Assembly: GCF_019175285.1 (NCBI RefSeq)
Contig: NC_056528.1
Location: forward strand, 47,851,218-47,915,217
Source of the DNA: Sceloporus undulatus
Lineage: Eukaryota; Chordata; Lepidosauria; Squamata; Phrynosomatidae
Reading direction: 5' to 3'
DNA: 64,000 nucleotides
Of the stretch, positions 46,343 to 57,400 are shown piece after piece. The notes beneath the pieces are model-generated. The model was not told the origin of the DNA, did not search any database, and was given only the letters and a program-made list of their open reading frames with translations. How positions within the stretch are numbered: position 1 is the stretch's first letter; each line of letters begins with the position of its first letter. Position numbers and translations under genes: made by a program.

Positions 46343-47470
46343 AACCCCTATTGTAGGCCATGGTGTGTGCATTTATGCAGGCACCGATTGCAGTAAATTC
46401 AGCCCAGCCAAAGTGGATTTGCCCATCTCCGAACATGGGTGGTTGGTGACAGCAGAAACAGAGAGAGAGGCGCTTGTATTGAGATGACAATGATGACAAT
46501 GAAGGCTTTGACAAGACTCCTGAAGTCAGATGACATCTGGAAAGGGATGCCTGGAGCAGCAGCATTAGAGAGAAAGGGGTCTTGTCTCTTGCTGATGGTA
46601 CTGCTCATTGGAGCAGGAATAAATACACACACACACGTATATATATATATACACACACATTGAAAACAAAAAGCAGTCAGACAGGTGTCCCGTAAAGTCT
46701 CTGTGTCATGGAAACGCAGCTTTTGGGGCCCGTGAGCTTGAAATGTGGTCCGTAGATTTAGAAAACGCAAGCTTTCCTTGTAGCTTTATGTGCAATGGCC
46801 ATTTTAATGGGTGGATGCCAGCCAACCCATTTCCATAGGAAACCGGCCAGGACAGATGCTGGCTCCGTTTCAAGTAGAAAGAAAAATCCTGTTGGTAACG
46901 GCCGTTCGGAGAAAAATCACCCTCCATGTTCTGCTGTTTCATCTGGCTTAGTTACAGACCCAAAGCTGTAGGGCCATAGGAACAACTCCATTAGGTTTGG
47001 GAAATGATGAAACAGCCACCCATACCTTAGCAACGGTTTGCTTTCCCCAAACTGTTCTTCATTGCACCTGTTCCTGTATTTTTAAAAATATCTTATTTTG
47101 TGATTAAAATTATAACTTGGCAGCTGCCTCAATTTCATATTTTGGGCTTTTAAAAAAAATTGGCTAAAGAATGGACTGATTGATTTCTGGAGACAGCGAC
47201 ATAGAAGAAGGAAAGCGGGGGAAGAAGCAAGGAAGGAAGGGAGGATGGGAGAAATGTAGTTATTGCAGGCATTATGCCACTTATGCTTTGCTCTGACAGT
47301 GCCCACCCTCGAATGGTACAAAAGCAGAATACGTACCACAATATGGAGTTCAGGGAGCTAATGGAGAAAGCATGACCGGCATCACATTGATGCACTGGGC
47401 TGGCATAACTATGCCAGTTGGTGCACTTGGTTGGCATCAGCAAACTGCTTGTGTATTCTTCTTCTTCATG

Positions 47471-47818
47471 ACAGGTTGGGTCTCCCTTATCTGGCATTCC
47501 AAAATCTAAAATATTCCAAAATCCCATATTATCCACCTGGGTGGCTGAGATTGTGACACCTTTGCTTTCTGATGGTTCAGTCTACACAAACTTTGTTTCA
47601 TGCACAAAATTATTTAAAATATTATTTATAAAGTTACCATCAGGCTACTTGTATAAAGTGTATACAAAACATAAATGAATTTCTGGTTGAGACCTGGGTC
47701 CCATTTCCAAGATTTCTCATTACATATATGCATGCAAATATTCCAAAATCTGAAAAACCCCTGAAATCCAAAACACTTCCTGTCCCAACCATTTCGGATA
47801 AGGGAGACTCAACCTGTG
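47471..47818. mobile_element. Tigger-like (TcMar) nonautonomous DNA transposon
   Basis: Terminal inverted repeats of about 25 bp (CAGGTTGGGTCTCCCTTATC and its inverse near 47795-47818) enclose AT-rich sequence with ATTCCAAAATC strings, CATGAAACAAAGT-type and CAGCCACC-type blocks. These match my memory of a Tigger-group repeat of mammals. No transposase is present. Confidence 0.7.
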
Positions 47819-48919
47819 TTAGCATTTACCATCCTGACCAGACTTGGATGTGGTGTCCTGGTGTTTATCTGTGAAAGGCGTGATCTTGTCCTTTGACAAG
47901 ATGCCTTGGGCCCATCCTGTCTGGAGGGCTGAATGAAGCTTCTGGCTTAGAAGGCCAGAAGGTCAAGATGTTAACATGCTCAGTAATGGCTTTCCAGACA
48001 ACTCTCTCGTAGATCCCTTGATGGACTCCACTCTTTGTGCACCTGATGACCGGCACCTAAATGAGTGAACTCAACCACCTCCACTGGAAATCATTGCATT
48101 TGAAACCATGCAATGGGTTAGGCACCTTCTCCATGGGATGTTCAGAGGTGTGATGGCACATCTTTCTTAAGCAGCCATCACCTAAATGTAAATGCAGCCC
48201 AACAGGGTCTTGTCAGGCCAACTGTAACACCCCTGGACAACTCCCCTGAACATGATCCAGAAGAGTGTGTTTCTAGCCTGATAATCTCAGCATCAGCTCC
48301 CCTGGCTGACATCCTTGCACAGTTGTGCAGCTGCCCGTGGGGAGATAATGCCGAGGCTCTTATCTTTCCAGGCCAAACGATTGCAGAAAAGATGCAAGTG
48401 CATAGCCTCCAGCATTTTGCAGATGAAAATGGAGACACCTGCGGCCAAGCAATGTCGGAGCATGCTCAGGATGGCAGAGGTTATTAATGAGGAAGCGCAG
48501 GCAAGCTAAGAAAGGATGCTGGAGTTTGCTTTTTTTGCCAGAGCCATTAAACTATCCACTAAAATTAAAAACCAATGTAAAACATTCCATTGAAACAAGG
48601 GATAGAACACAGACATTGCTGTACCATTCTGCAGGGCCCTTGTGCAGCCTTCAAAGTGTGCTGAAGTAAAAACAAAGTCTTAATCTATCTGCAAAAAGAT
48701 AGCAAGGAGAGTGCCAGTTTAACCTGTCTTGGAAAAGTTTCAGAACCTGGGAGCATCCACCAAAAAGAAGGCCTTCTCATGTGTTTCCCATCACATTTCT
48801 CTGTGAAAGTGATGGGACAGAAAGAAGAGCTTCTGCAGAGGATCTCAAAAAATGGGAGAATATGCTCCTACAGTCCGATCCCCTGGACTTGAGTTGTATA
48901 TGCTATTTTCTTGATACTA

Positions 48920-49030
48920 CAGGTTGAATCTCCCTTATCTAAAATGCCTGGGACCGCCACTCCACAGATTGCCATTTCAGGGTCACTTGGGTCTCCTCTT
49001 CAAGTTTAATATGCACAGACCTTCCAGATA
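48920..49030 (+). mobile_element. One-ended fragment of the Tigger-like repeat
   Basis: Begins TA then CAGGTTGAATCTCCCTTATC, the same terminal repeat as the element at 47471, and continues GGGACC-type sequence before losing similarity. No matching second end. Confidence 0.5.
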
Positions 49031-50439
49031 TTTGGGGCCTTTTATCTTCTTTTTCTTTCCCTTGCCGCACCCCATGTACTAGGAAAAAGGAAGCGAATCT
49101 CACACCAGGAATTGGTTGGGCAACTGTATTGCTAAATATCTAACTGGAGCAGAAGTCAGCTGAAAACATCTTGGCCTGCGGGACTGTTTGCATTATGTTT
49201 TATATAAAAAAAGTTCTTGTCGCTAAACACAACGCATAGCCAAATTGAGTTGTTGGGGTCTTTTTTGTTACAGCAAACATTCATTTTCCTTTCCTCGTGT
49301 CTGAAGCAGAGCCCACCAAAACTGGAGGATTTGCACCTTCATCTCCTGCCTGGAGACGATCCACAAAACCTGGAGTCTCAGGGCCAGGGCCTCAGGTGGG
49401 ATGGATTCCAGAGGAAATGCAGGGACCTCTGGGTCAGCCGGTACCTGAGGGTACCCTACGTGAGCGGCACAAAATGTACCAGTAGATTTGGTTTGCTAAC
49501 GTCTGGTTGCACTGACTCTACTGATGCTAGCGTGCAGACCTCTTTTTATCTGCCGATGAGCACTTTCCCCTTCGGTCAGCAGAGAGAAAGTCCATTGACC
49601 TCCATAGCGCATGACACAACTTTTGGAATGCCAGGGTTTGACTTTGCCCTGTTGACCAGGTATCCAGCTCTGTTTGCCTGGGTTATGTCCAGTCTGCCCC
49701 TCTGTCTTGGCAAACAGCTTTAAAGGGTCTTCATTTCACTCTGTGTTGCTTTGTTGGATCTTGTCTTTTCTCATCCCCCACCCCTCCTAATCTCTATGAG
49801 CATTGATATCTTAATTTTTGTGATGCTGTCTATTTACTTTCATACCCTCCAAGATTTCACAGACATCAGATGCAGAGCAGGGGAACTAATGCACCCATGG
49901 TACAAGAGAATAGCTCATACCGAGATTGTTTCCTTTTTCATCTCCTGGACTTCCTCTGCTTTAGAGGAATGCCCAGGGCAGTCCATAGAGATCAAAGCAG
50001 TCTCACTGGGATCATGTCCCCTGGAATGCAGAAGCTAGTCTGTCAACAGGATCCAAATGGTAAACTGTCTCTTTGTTTAATGTCTCCAAAATTACAACAG
50101 AGGTTCTGCTTACTCTCCAAGGCACTGAAATGACTGATGAACCCTCCACCGCCACCAACTTTGTGATGAAATCAAAGTCCAAGTAAAGACATCACACTGT
50201 AGGTTCGGGACATGGCAAATATTCAGACCATGGGCCAAGTCTGGTCCTTTGGAGGTCAAGTGTGAGTCTTGATCCAACTCCCAACAAGCCCCCAGCAGTC
50301 CCATTTTTTTTGGCCAAAAAAGGCCCCTGAGTTTGCAAGACCTGATCAGGGCTATGTATGGGTGTCTTGGAGGTCCCTCATTCATAAGGATGCCATGAGA
50401 CGAAGTCAACCTGATGGCAGTTAACAACAACAGCAAAGT

Positions 50440-50484
50440 CAGGGTCTGCTTGAAGGCACAGAACAACAATAACAACAACAATAA
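50440..50484 (+). mobile_element. ACA-type SINE tail fragment
   Basis: GGGTCTGCTTGAAGGCACAG followed by AACAACAATAACAACAACAA. Only the 3' end is recognisable. Confidence 0.5.
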
Positions 50485-50524
50485 CTCTTATTGGTCCTCC
50501 AAACTAGAGTAGTTCATTGAATTA

Positions 50525-50815
50525 ATGGAAATTACATATGCATTGCTTCTCTAGTTAATGAATGATTCAATGACTCTGCTTTAATTGGGACTAAATATGA
50601 TTCAGGTCTTTATCCATTTGGATATCCATATATATATATATATATATATCCAGGTCTTTACCCATTTGGATGGATCAATGGCTGGATATATATCCAGCCA
50701 TTGATCCATCGATCTATCCAAATGGGTAAAGACCCTGAATCATATTTATTCCCAATTAAAGCAGTCACTGAATCATTTGTTAACTAGAGAAGCAACGCCT
50801 ATGTAAATTCCATAT
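50525..50815. repeat. Large inverted repeat with arms of about 105 bp
   Basis: Left arm runs from ATGGAAATTACATATGCATT to CTTTATCCATTTGGATATCC; right arm from ATCTATCCAAATGGGTAAAG to ATGTAAATTCCAT is its inverse with a few changes. A TA run and a smaller inner hairpin (GGATGGATCAATGGCTGGAT against ATCCAGCCATTGATCC) fill the centre. Looks like a foldback DNA element not seen elsewhere in the window. Confidence 0.85.
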
Positions 50816-50974
50816 ATTAAGTTTACTCTTTGCTCCTCCCTCTCCCCATTTCCCCACTTTTTATTATGTTTTCTTGGATGCTGTTGTTGTTGTTGATGAT
50901 GATGATGTTGAAAGAAAACACCAGATGAAGATGCTTTTTGTGGATGGAGATGGCACACTGATGGGGATGGATGG

Positions 50975-51068
50975 CCATCTGTCAGGAGTGCTTGGATTGT
51001 ATATTTCTGCATGACAGAATAGGGTTGGAGTGGATATCCCTTGAGGATCTCTTCCATGTCTAAGAATG
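50975..51068 (+). mobile_element. CR1 LINE tail fragment
   Basis: GGATGGCCATCTGTCAGGAG, TTCTGCATGACAGAATAGGG and GAGGATCTCTTCCATGTCTA match the CR1 3' end. Confidence 0.65.
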
Positions 51069-52412
51069 TAGGAAATACAGGCATTTTAAAATCCAGAGAT
51101 GCTTGTTTGGAAGATCTTACTACCATTTAAAGCAGAAGTCTCAGATGTCACCCTGCCCCCTTGCAAAAGCTATGGTAAGTACAGTTGCTTTTACTGAGCT
51201 TTCCTTCTGTGACTCACACATCAGATGGCAGCATTAGACAACAGAAACAGCTCTGACTCTTTTCTCCAGATGCTGTTGGTCACCTTTCCTTCCTGGCTGA
51301 AACTCATGGAAGGATATTCATGGAGGGACATCTCCCTTAAGACCCCACAAAGCAAAGATTTGCACATCATCTCACCTTTGCATTATGGATATACTCATGG
51401 GTGGACTGACATTTTTTTTCAGTAGAACCTCCAAGTCTTTCTTAGCTGCAGGTTTGCCGGGTCTGGACTATCCCCAGCTCCAAGTTTACAGAGCCAACAT
51501 CTGAGATTTAGAGATGGTCCCTTCTGATGCTACAAGAGAAGCCCCTGTGGAAGTCATTAAGCATCAGCCACAGAGAAGGGGGACAGATCCCCAAGTTCTG
51601 TAAACCCTAGTAGCTACAAGGTTCCCAAGATAGTATTAGCCTGAGACTCCACCAATCCAGCCAGCACAGTCTGGCCTACCTCACAGGGTCACTCTGGGGA
51701 TGAAGTCGGGAGGAGGAAGCCATGTATACTGCTATGAGCTGCATGCAAGATACATAGGGTATAAATATCGCCAAACAAACCCTATGGGCAGTTCTGGCAA
51801 TTCTCTGTACCCTGCTGGGAAGAACAGTACCTGGGTTATTTCTGGCACTTGCTTTAAAGACAGTTACGGGTGGCAATGGGAGGCAGTGTCTCTAAGAATA
51901 TTTTCAAAGATGTACAAGTTTAGCCACGCTCCGAAAAGATGATAAAAGCGTGTGATCTTTTTATGGTGTATTATCTTGTTGCTCTTTAGTGCTGCAGAAC
52001 AGACGTCACGTCAGATTGGCGGTATACAAAAATGCTTGAGGTACATTGGAAGAGATATCAAGGGCCATCTCGAAACACACTTACTGGGAAGTAAACCCCA
52101 GCAGTGAACACAGCGAGACTCGCTTTTGAGCATATATCTCTGTTCTTCATCTCACCGAACTGTGTTGTTAAACTCTTAAGGGCCACCCAGAACCGTATGC
52201 GCGGACAAAAGCTTACTTCTAGATTCCCTTTGTACACAAATATAATAAAAAGTCTCATAGCATTCAGCACCTTTGTTTTCGTTGCCTTCCAAAGCATTAA
52301 AGGAACTCTGCCTGCGAAGAAGCTTTCGCTCCCTTCATCACAGATGATCCATACAGATTTGTTTTCTTTAACCATGTAGATCAGTAGAATTCAAAGATAT
52401 AGTCACCTTGAG

Positions 52413-52640
52413 TGTATCTGCACTGCACAGATAGAATGGTTTGATACCACTTGAATGATCATGGCCCCATCCTAAGAAGTCCTGAGATTTGTAGTTTGAT
52501 GAACTGTACTTCAGCAGAAAAAAGGTACAACTCTCTGGTGGAGAGTTCACCAAATTACAAAATGCAGGATGTTGTAGGATGGAACTGTGACAAATGTAAA
52601 GTGGCATGAAACTGATATAACTGTGTAATGGAGACACACC
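52413..52640. mobile_element. Palindromic MITE, diverged family A
   Basis: TATCTGCACTGCACAGATAG at one end and GTTTGATACCACTTGAATGA inside pair loosely with CATGAAACTGATATAACTGT at the other end. More decayed than the other copies. Confidence 0.55.
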
Positions 52641-52896
52641 CAGTTATCTGTTTTTTAACCAAACATTTGTCCATGTACAAAACTGTGTGGCAGGCAGACT
52701 AGATACACAGTCAACAGCGAAATGAATGAAAACTGGTTGTATTCCAGCCTGTCAAGAAAGAAAGAAAGAAAGAAACCTAGAGCTTGGACAGTAGCAACCA
52801 AAATTAAGGAAGTCTGGTCAGCTAAAACAGGGTTTATGGAAACAGATGTATCTTTGAGAAACCTCAAATGTATGGGATGAGCAATGGCCATTTGTC

Positions 52897-52932
<36 letters not shown>
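52897..52932. repeat. (AAT)n microsatellite
   Basis: Twelve AAT units close to the GAB3 3' end. Confidence 0.95.
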
Positions 52933-53029
52933 CCTGGCAAATTTAACAAAATGGCTGCCCCCAACAAAGCCTGGGTGACATCACGTCTCCATTAATTTTA
53001 TTAAAGGCTAAATGTGAAGTAAGATATCT

Positions 53030-54000
53030 TAGTGCTAAAAGGGTCGAATCAGCTTTATTCCAGTCATTTCACAGCTTTGGTCAAGCTGTGCTTGGAAACA
53101 GGATTCCCACAGACTGAGATCCGATACAAGCTTGTTTACCGAGATCCAGAAACCGGGCAGCCGTTCTTGTGAACCGCAGCGGCATTTTCTTCCTTGCAGC
53201 GCAGATGACGGCATGCCAGCCACGCTGGGAGTCGCAAAAGTCGTTTTGTGGCTTCCCTTGATTCCTTCCAAAAGCAAAGACTCAAAAGTCAGTGGATGCA
53301 CCGGAATGCTTGTGCTACATCTAAAGCAACTCCTTGCGCTGGGGAGAGAGAGAAAACATACCCCAAAACACAACATGAGGCATGGAGCCATTGACAATGG
53401 GTCCTGTTCGTTGTGACAGTTACTAGTCCGTGAATAAGCGAAGGATGGGGATTAGGGGTTTTGAAATGGCCACAGTGCAAAGTTCTATTTACATGGTCCA
53501 ATATGGCAAATGAAGCCAACATGCTTCATACCGAGGGATAGCCCAAACTCCTACCAAAGTTTATTTAATGTTGCTTCTAAAGTTTAGCCCTTATTCTCCC
53601 AACACTTGTCAGTACCAGATGCCACAGCCAAGGCAGCATCTGTTAAATAGCAAGGTGTATGTATGTATTCTTTTCTGAAAATATATATATATACATTTCA
53701 GAAGTCTTTACAGTGTGACACAACAAGGCTTTTGTTCCCAGATTCAAGTCTTAAAATGGTACCACGGATCCTTCTCAGAAAGGGCGATCGAGAAAGGTGA
53801 CAGCGATGGCGTTTGTGTGGCTATGCAATGAACCAGTCCTTTCCCAAGACGGTATGGCGCTCCTGCCATCCTCAAAAGATGTTGCTTATGAGAACAGGCG
53901 GGAGAGCGGTAGATGCGCTAACTTTCTCGCCTTCTCCACTGGATCGTTCCGACAACCTGGATTTCCATGTGCAAAATCACGCTAACCAAGAAATGCCTCT
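53030..54000 (-). other. GAB3: Probable 3' UTR of GAB3
   Basis: Sequence after the stop is largely single-copy with scattered CpG and ends just beyond a canonical AATAAA on the minus strand at 53059-53054. Another AATAAA reads at about 53565. A run of minus-strand AT repeats lies near 53680-53695. The end point is inferred from the signal. Confidence 0.65.
53054..53059 (-). promoter_or_regulatory. GAB3: Polyadenylation signal of GAB3
   Basis: AATAAA on the minus strand about 945 nt after the GAB3 stop, just before repeat-rich intergenic DNA. Cleavage would fall near 53030. Confidence 0.6.
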
Positions 54001-54117
54001 TCAGACTTTCGATTGCCTTTCGTCTGTCCATTCCTGTTTAGTGTTCTGGAGAGCCTGAGTTCTTTGTTCGTCTACCTGGACGTAATCCACCCGTTGCTCT
54101 TCCGAGAGGAAAGGTTT
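54001..54117 (-). CDS. GAB3: GAB3 last coding exon with VDYVQVD
   Basis: Encodes KPFLSEEQRVDYVQVDEQRT then QALQNTKQEWTDERQSKV and stop TGA at 54003-54001. DYVQVD is the second SHP2 docking site. The ending TDERQSKV equals human GAB3. GGCAG acceptor. Confidence 0.96.
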   Translation of the reverse strand, partial: KPFLSEEQRVDYVQVDEQRTQALQNTKQEWTDERQSKV

Positions 54118-54411
54118 CTGCCAGAGAGACAAGAGCAACAAAACAACAGAATTAAAAATGGCAAGGTACACAAAAGCTTAATGTCAGTTCCCCATCTCCT
54201 TCCCATCTGTAGTTGGTGTTTCTTCCCCCCCCCCCCCCCCCCGCTTGCCTTGAAGCTATGGCTGGTCAGAGCCTGTCATCCTAATCTGCATCTGCACTGC
54301 AGAAATAATCCATTTTGACACCACTTTAACTGCCATGGCTCAAGGCTATGGAATTCTGGAAGAAGGGGCTGGAAACATCCTCCTCCAGTGCTCCAGTTGC
54401 CNNNNNNNNNN

Positions 54412-54462
<51 letters not shown>

Positions 54463-57400
54463 CCCGCTCCTCTGAACGATCGAAGCAGCTTACGTTAAAA
54501 CAAACCAGTAAAATACAACATCAATACAATATCATAACATTATGACCCTACCCAACAGACCCCCATTGCTCAGTGTGGCTGCTGAAAGTGAAGGTACTTT
54601 TGCAGAGTCAGGTCAGGAGACAATGCATAGTTACACATTCATAACTACTCCTGCGATGCTCCCACTTCCATTTTTAAAACTGTTTCTAGAGCCATTATTA
54701 AAGAGATGCTATGAGTTTTTTAATTGATTTGAGCTACAAGTATTTTATTTTTGTGCATTGTCGTAATGGATCAAGAGGTGATAAATAAATGCTTTAAACA
54801 AATCAATGTTCCCCCAATAGAGACATTTTTGTATGCAAATTTACCTAACGGTTCCCACGTGCAAAGAAATGCACCATGAAATTGAGAGAGGAGATGACAG
54901 AAGGATAGCAGCATGCTATGACAGTTGCATGACTCCAGGAATACAAAACAAAGATTGGCTCATACTAGGATGTGAAATAAACCAATTTTGTGTCCATCCC
55001 TTGTTAAGACCTACCTTTTGTACAGGGGATGGAGAAGCGGAATTAAAATCCAGCGCTAAGTAATCAACATTAAACTTCTTTGGCCATTGGAACAATGCTC
55101 CGTTATATGGAGATGTTGCCTGCGGGTGCTCCTGTCAATGGTAATAACAATAATAAACAAACAAACAAACAGGCACCAGTTGTATTAGAAGAGAATTAGA
55201 CCATCATTATAGGGATACAGTCTAAAAACATGAACAAGAAGGAAATAAATAAATCCATACTTTTGACCCCTGAAATCTGCCTTGAAGTTGACATATAGTT
55301 GAGTATATATGGTAAATCGTTTGATTTGGGGTACTTTTGGTGGCCAAAAAAAATAGTTTCAAAACATTGGTAAACATTGTTTTGGCCCCTAGATGGTGCA
55401 GAAGGCCTCCAAACATGGTAGAAATGTCCTCCACGGTCCATAGAGTCTACCATTGAGGCATTATGGAGGGGGGAAATTGGGGGAGAAATAGTTTTTTGTG
55501 GGGTTTTTTGGGCTTTGTGGCCATGTTCTAGAAGAGTTTATTCCTGACGTTTGGCTGGCATCTGTGCCAGAGCATTCTCTGAAGATGCCAGTCACAGATG
55601 CCAGCGAAACGTCAGGAATAAACTCTTCAAGAATATGGTCACAAAGCCCGAAAAACCCACATAAATCTATGAATTCCAGACGTGAAAGCCTTCAACTTCA
55701 CATGAGGGAAAATAACTTTACTTCTGGGTGGATCTGGCTCCCACAAAAACAGCCCTTGGGGTCTATACTTTACCCAACCCTGGTCTATGGATGGACTTGC
55801 AGAATCTCTCCAGCGTTACAGACAGGATGGCTGTTTTCCCTAGAGATGCCTAGGATCAAACCTTGCGCCCTCTTGAACATAAAGCACCTGCTCCAGCACT
55901 GTGTTACGGTCTTTGTTTCCGCTCATGTTTTGCTTGTTCCTAAGGCATTCCAAAGAGATCTTGCCTATAAAATGGGATGGAAATGTGGGAGATTCTCTCT
56001 TCGCACTCATCAAACTGGCATGGATCTCTCTCTGCCTGCTCTTTGTCATCCCTTGGAGAAGTGCCACCAACGCTTGTGTGAACAACGGAGATGTGTCCAA
56101 CTGAAAAAAGGGCCTCTCCTTATCTCCGTGTCAATCCAGCCCAGTATTTTTCCGCTGGGTTTCGACAGCAGGGCAAAGGGAAGCCCCCTCCGCATGTTTC
56201 TCTTAAAAAGGGGCCTTCTCCTGGTGCTTTTCCGTTCACGGGATTTGTCAAAGGAGAGCTGTATCAAAAATGATTACCATTTGAATGTAAGTTTCTTCCT
56301 CTTCGCCGGAAACTGAACTGGCAAATACTTTCGCTGAATAAATGCAGTCTCTTTCTGGAGAGATAAAGCTTGTTCGATTGCTGGTTTTGCAGAGGGAGAC
56401 ACAAATACACACACACAAAGGGGGGAAAAGAAGAAGAAAAACAAAAGAGCAGTCAAAGAAGAGCCTTCCCAGATGCTCTGAAACCAAGCCAAAACCTGAC
56501 ACAGCCTGCAAAGGGAATAAACGTATTCAACGCCCAGGGTTACGTTAGCTACAAAATAGGTTACAATCTCATCCATGTCATCTTGGGAGATTATTCAGTG
56601 CTGCGGCTGGACATGGCCGCCTATCGAAATGGCCAGACAAGGCGTTTGGAGGAAGCGACAGACCTCAAAGACTTGTCAAGAAAGGCACCAAATTGGGAAG
56701 GCAACATTTATTGAACCCTATGAACCCAGCCAGCTAGCAACATTATGGAGATGGGAACCATTCCATCGACTATTGTATCTGCCTCCAAAGTCATCCCACC
56801 CTCCTTTGAACACCCCACAAAGATATGTATTTGCACTTGGGAGATGTCTGCTACTCAGCCGTTTGTTATTTTTTTGCAAAAGGAAAAAAATATCACTGCC
56901 AATTCAAGGACAGATCCATTTGCGTCATGCTTTTCAAACCCCCTCCAAGATACTAGACAAAATGTAGTTAATTCTTACACTAACTCTTCCCTTGTTGTGT
57001 GCCTTCAAGTCGTTTCCGACGTATGGCAACCCTAAGGCAAACCTATGATGGGGTTTTCATGGCAAGATTTGTTCAGAGGAGATTTGCATTTGCCTTCCCC
57101 TGAGGCTGAGTGTGTGTGCTTTGCCCAAGGTCTTAGATGGCACCCTAAATCTGGTTTTGGCCCCCCCCGATTCTTTATTTGATTTGGTCCAGCATGCAAA
57201 CCCATTCAGGAAATGTGCAAGCTGGAAATTTGGGAGTGGTTTATAGTTTGTCCTTTTCAAATTGCGGTAGCCCTGCCAAAGGTGTCAGTGCTTGAAAATG
57301 TGCCGTGAGACGTCTCGCATCTACTTACTAAGGCACGGTCCACGTCCTGGTTAAGGCAGCGTGTTCTCGGATGGTGGATAGGTTTCGCAGGTCCAGATTA

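Larger units (their letters stand above)
44900..53030. other. Intergenic DNA between GAB3 3' end and PICALM-like promoter
   Basis: Apart from the listed MITEs, Tigger-like elements, CR1 tails and foldback repeat, this part has only short uninformative open frames. No exon of either neighbour and no third gene could be supported. Confidence 0.6.

Noticed and set aside
49217-49723. Plus-strand open frame of 168 codons in the intergenic region
   Set aside because: No recognisable domain, no splice context and ordinary composition. An inner alternative frame (49297-49485) is also unrecognised. It is probably chance.
55498-56316. Plus-strand open frame of 272 codons
   Set aside because: It is made of the Penelope-like fragment, a SINE read backwards and the antisense of a GAB3 exon; no protein family matches.
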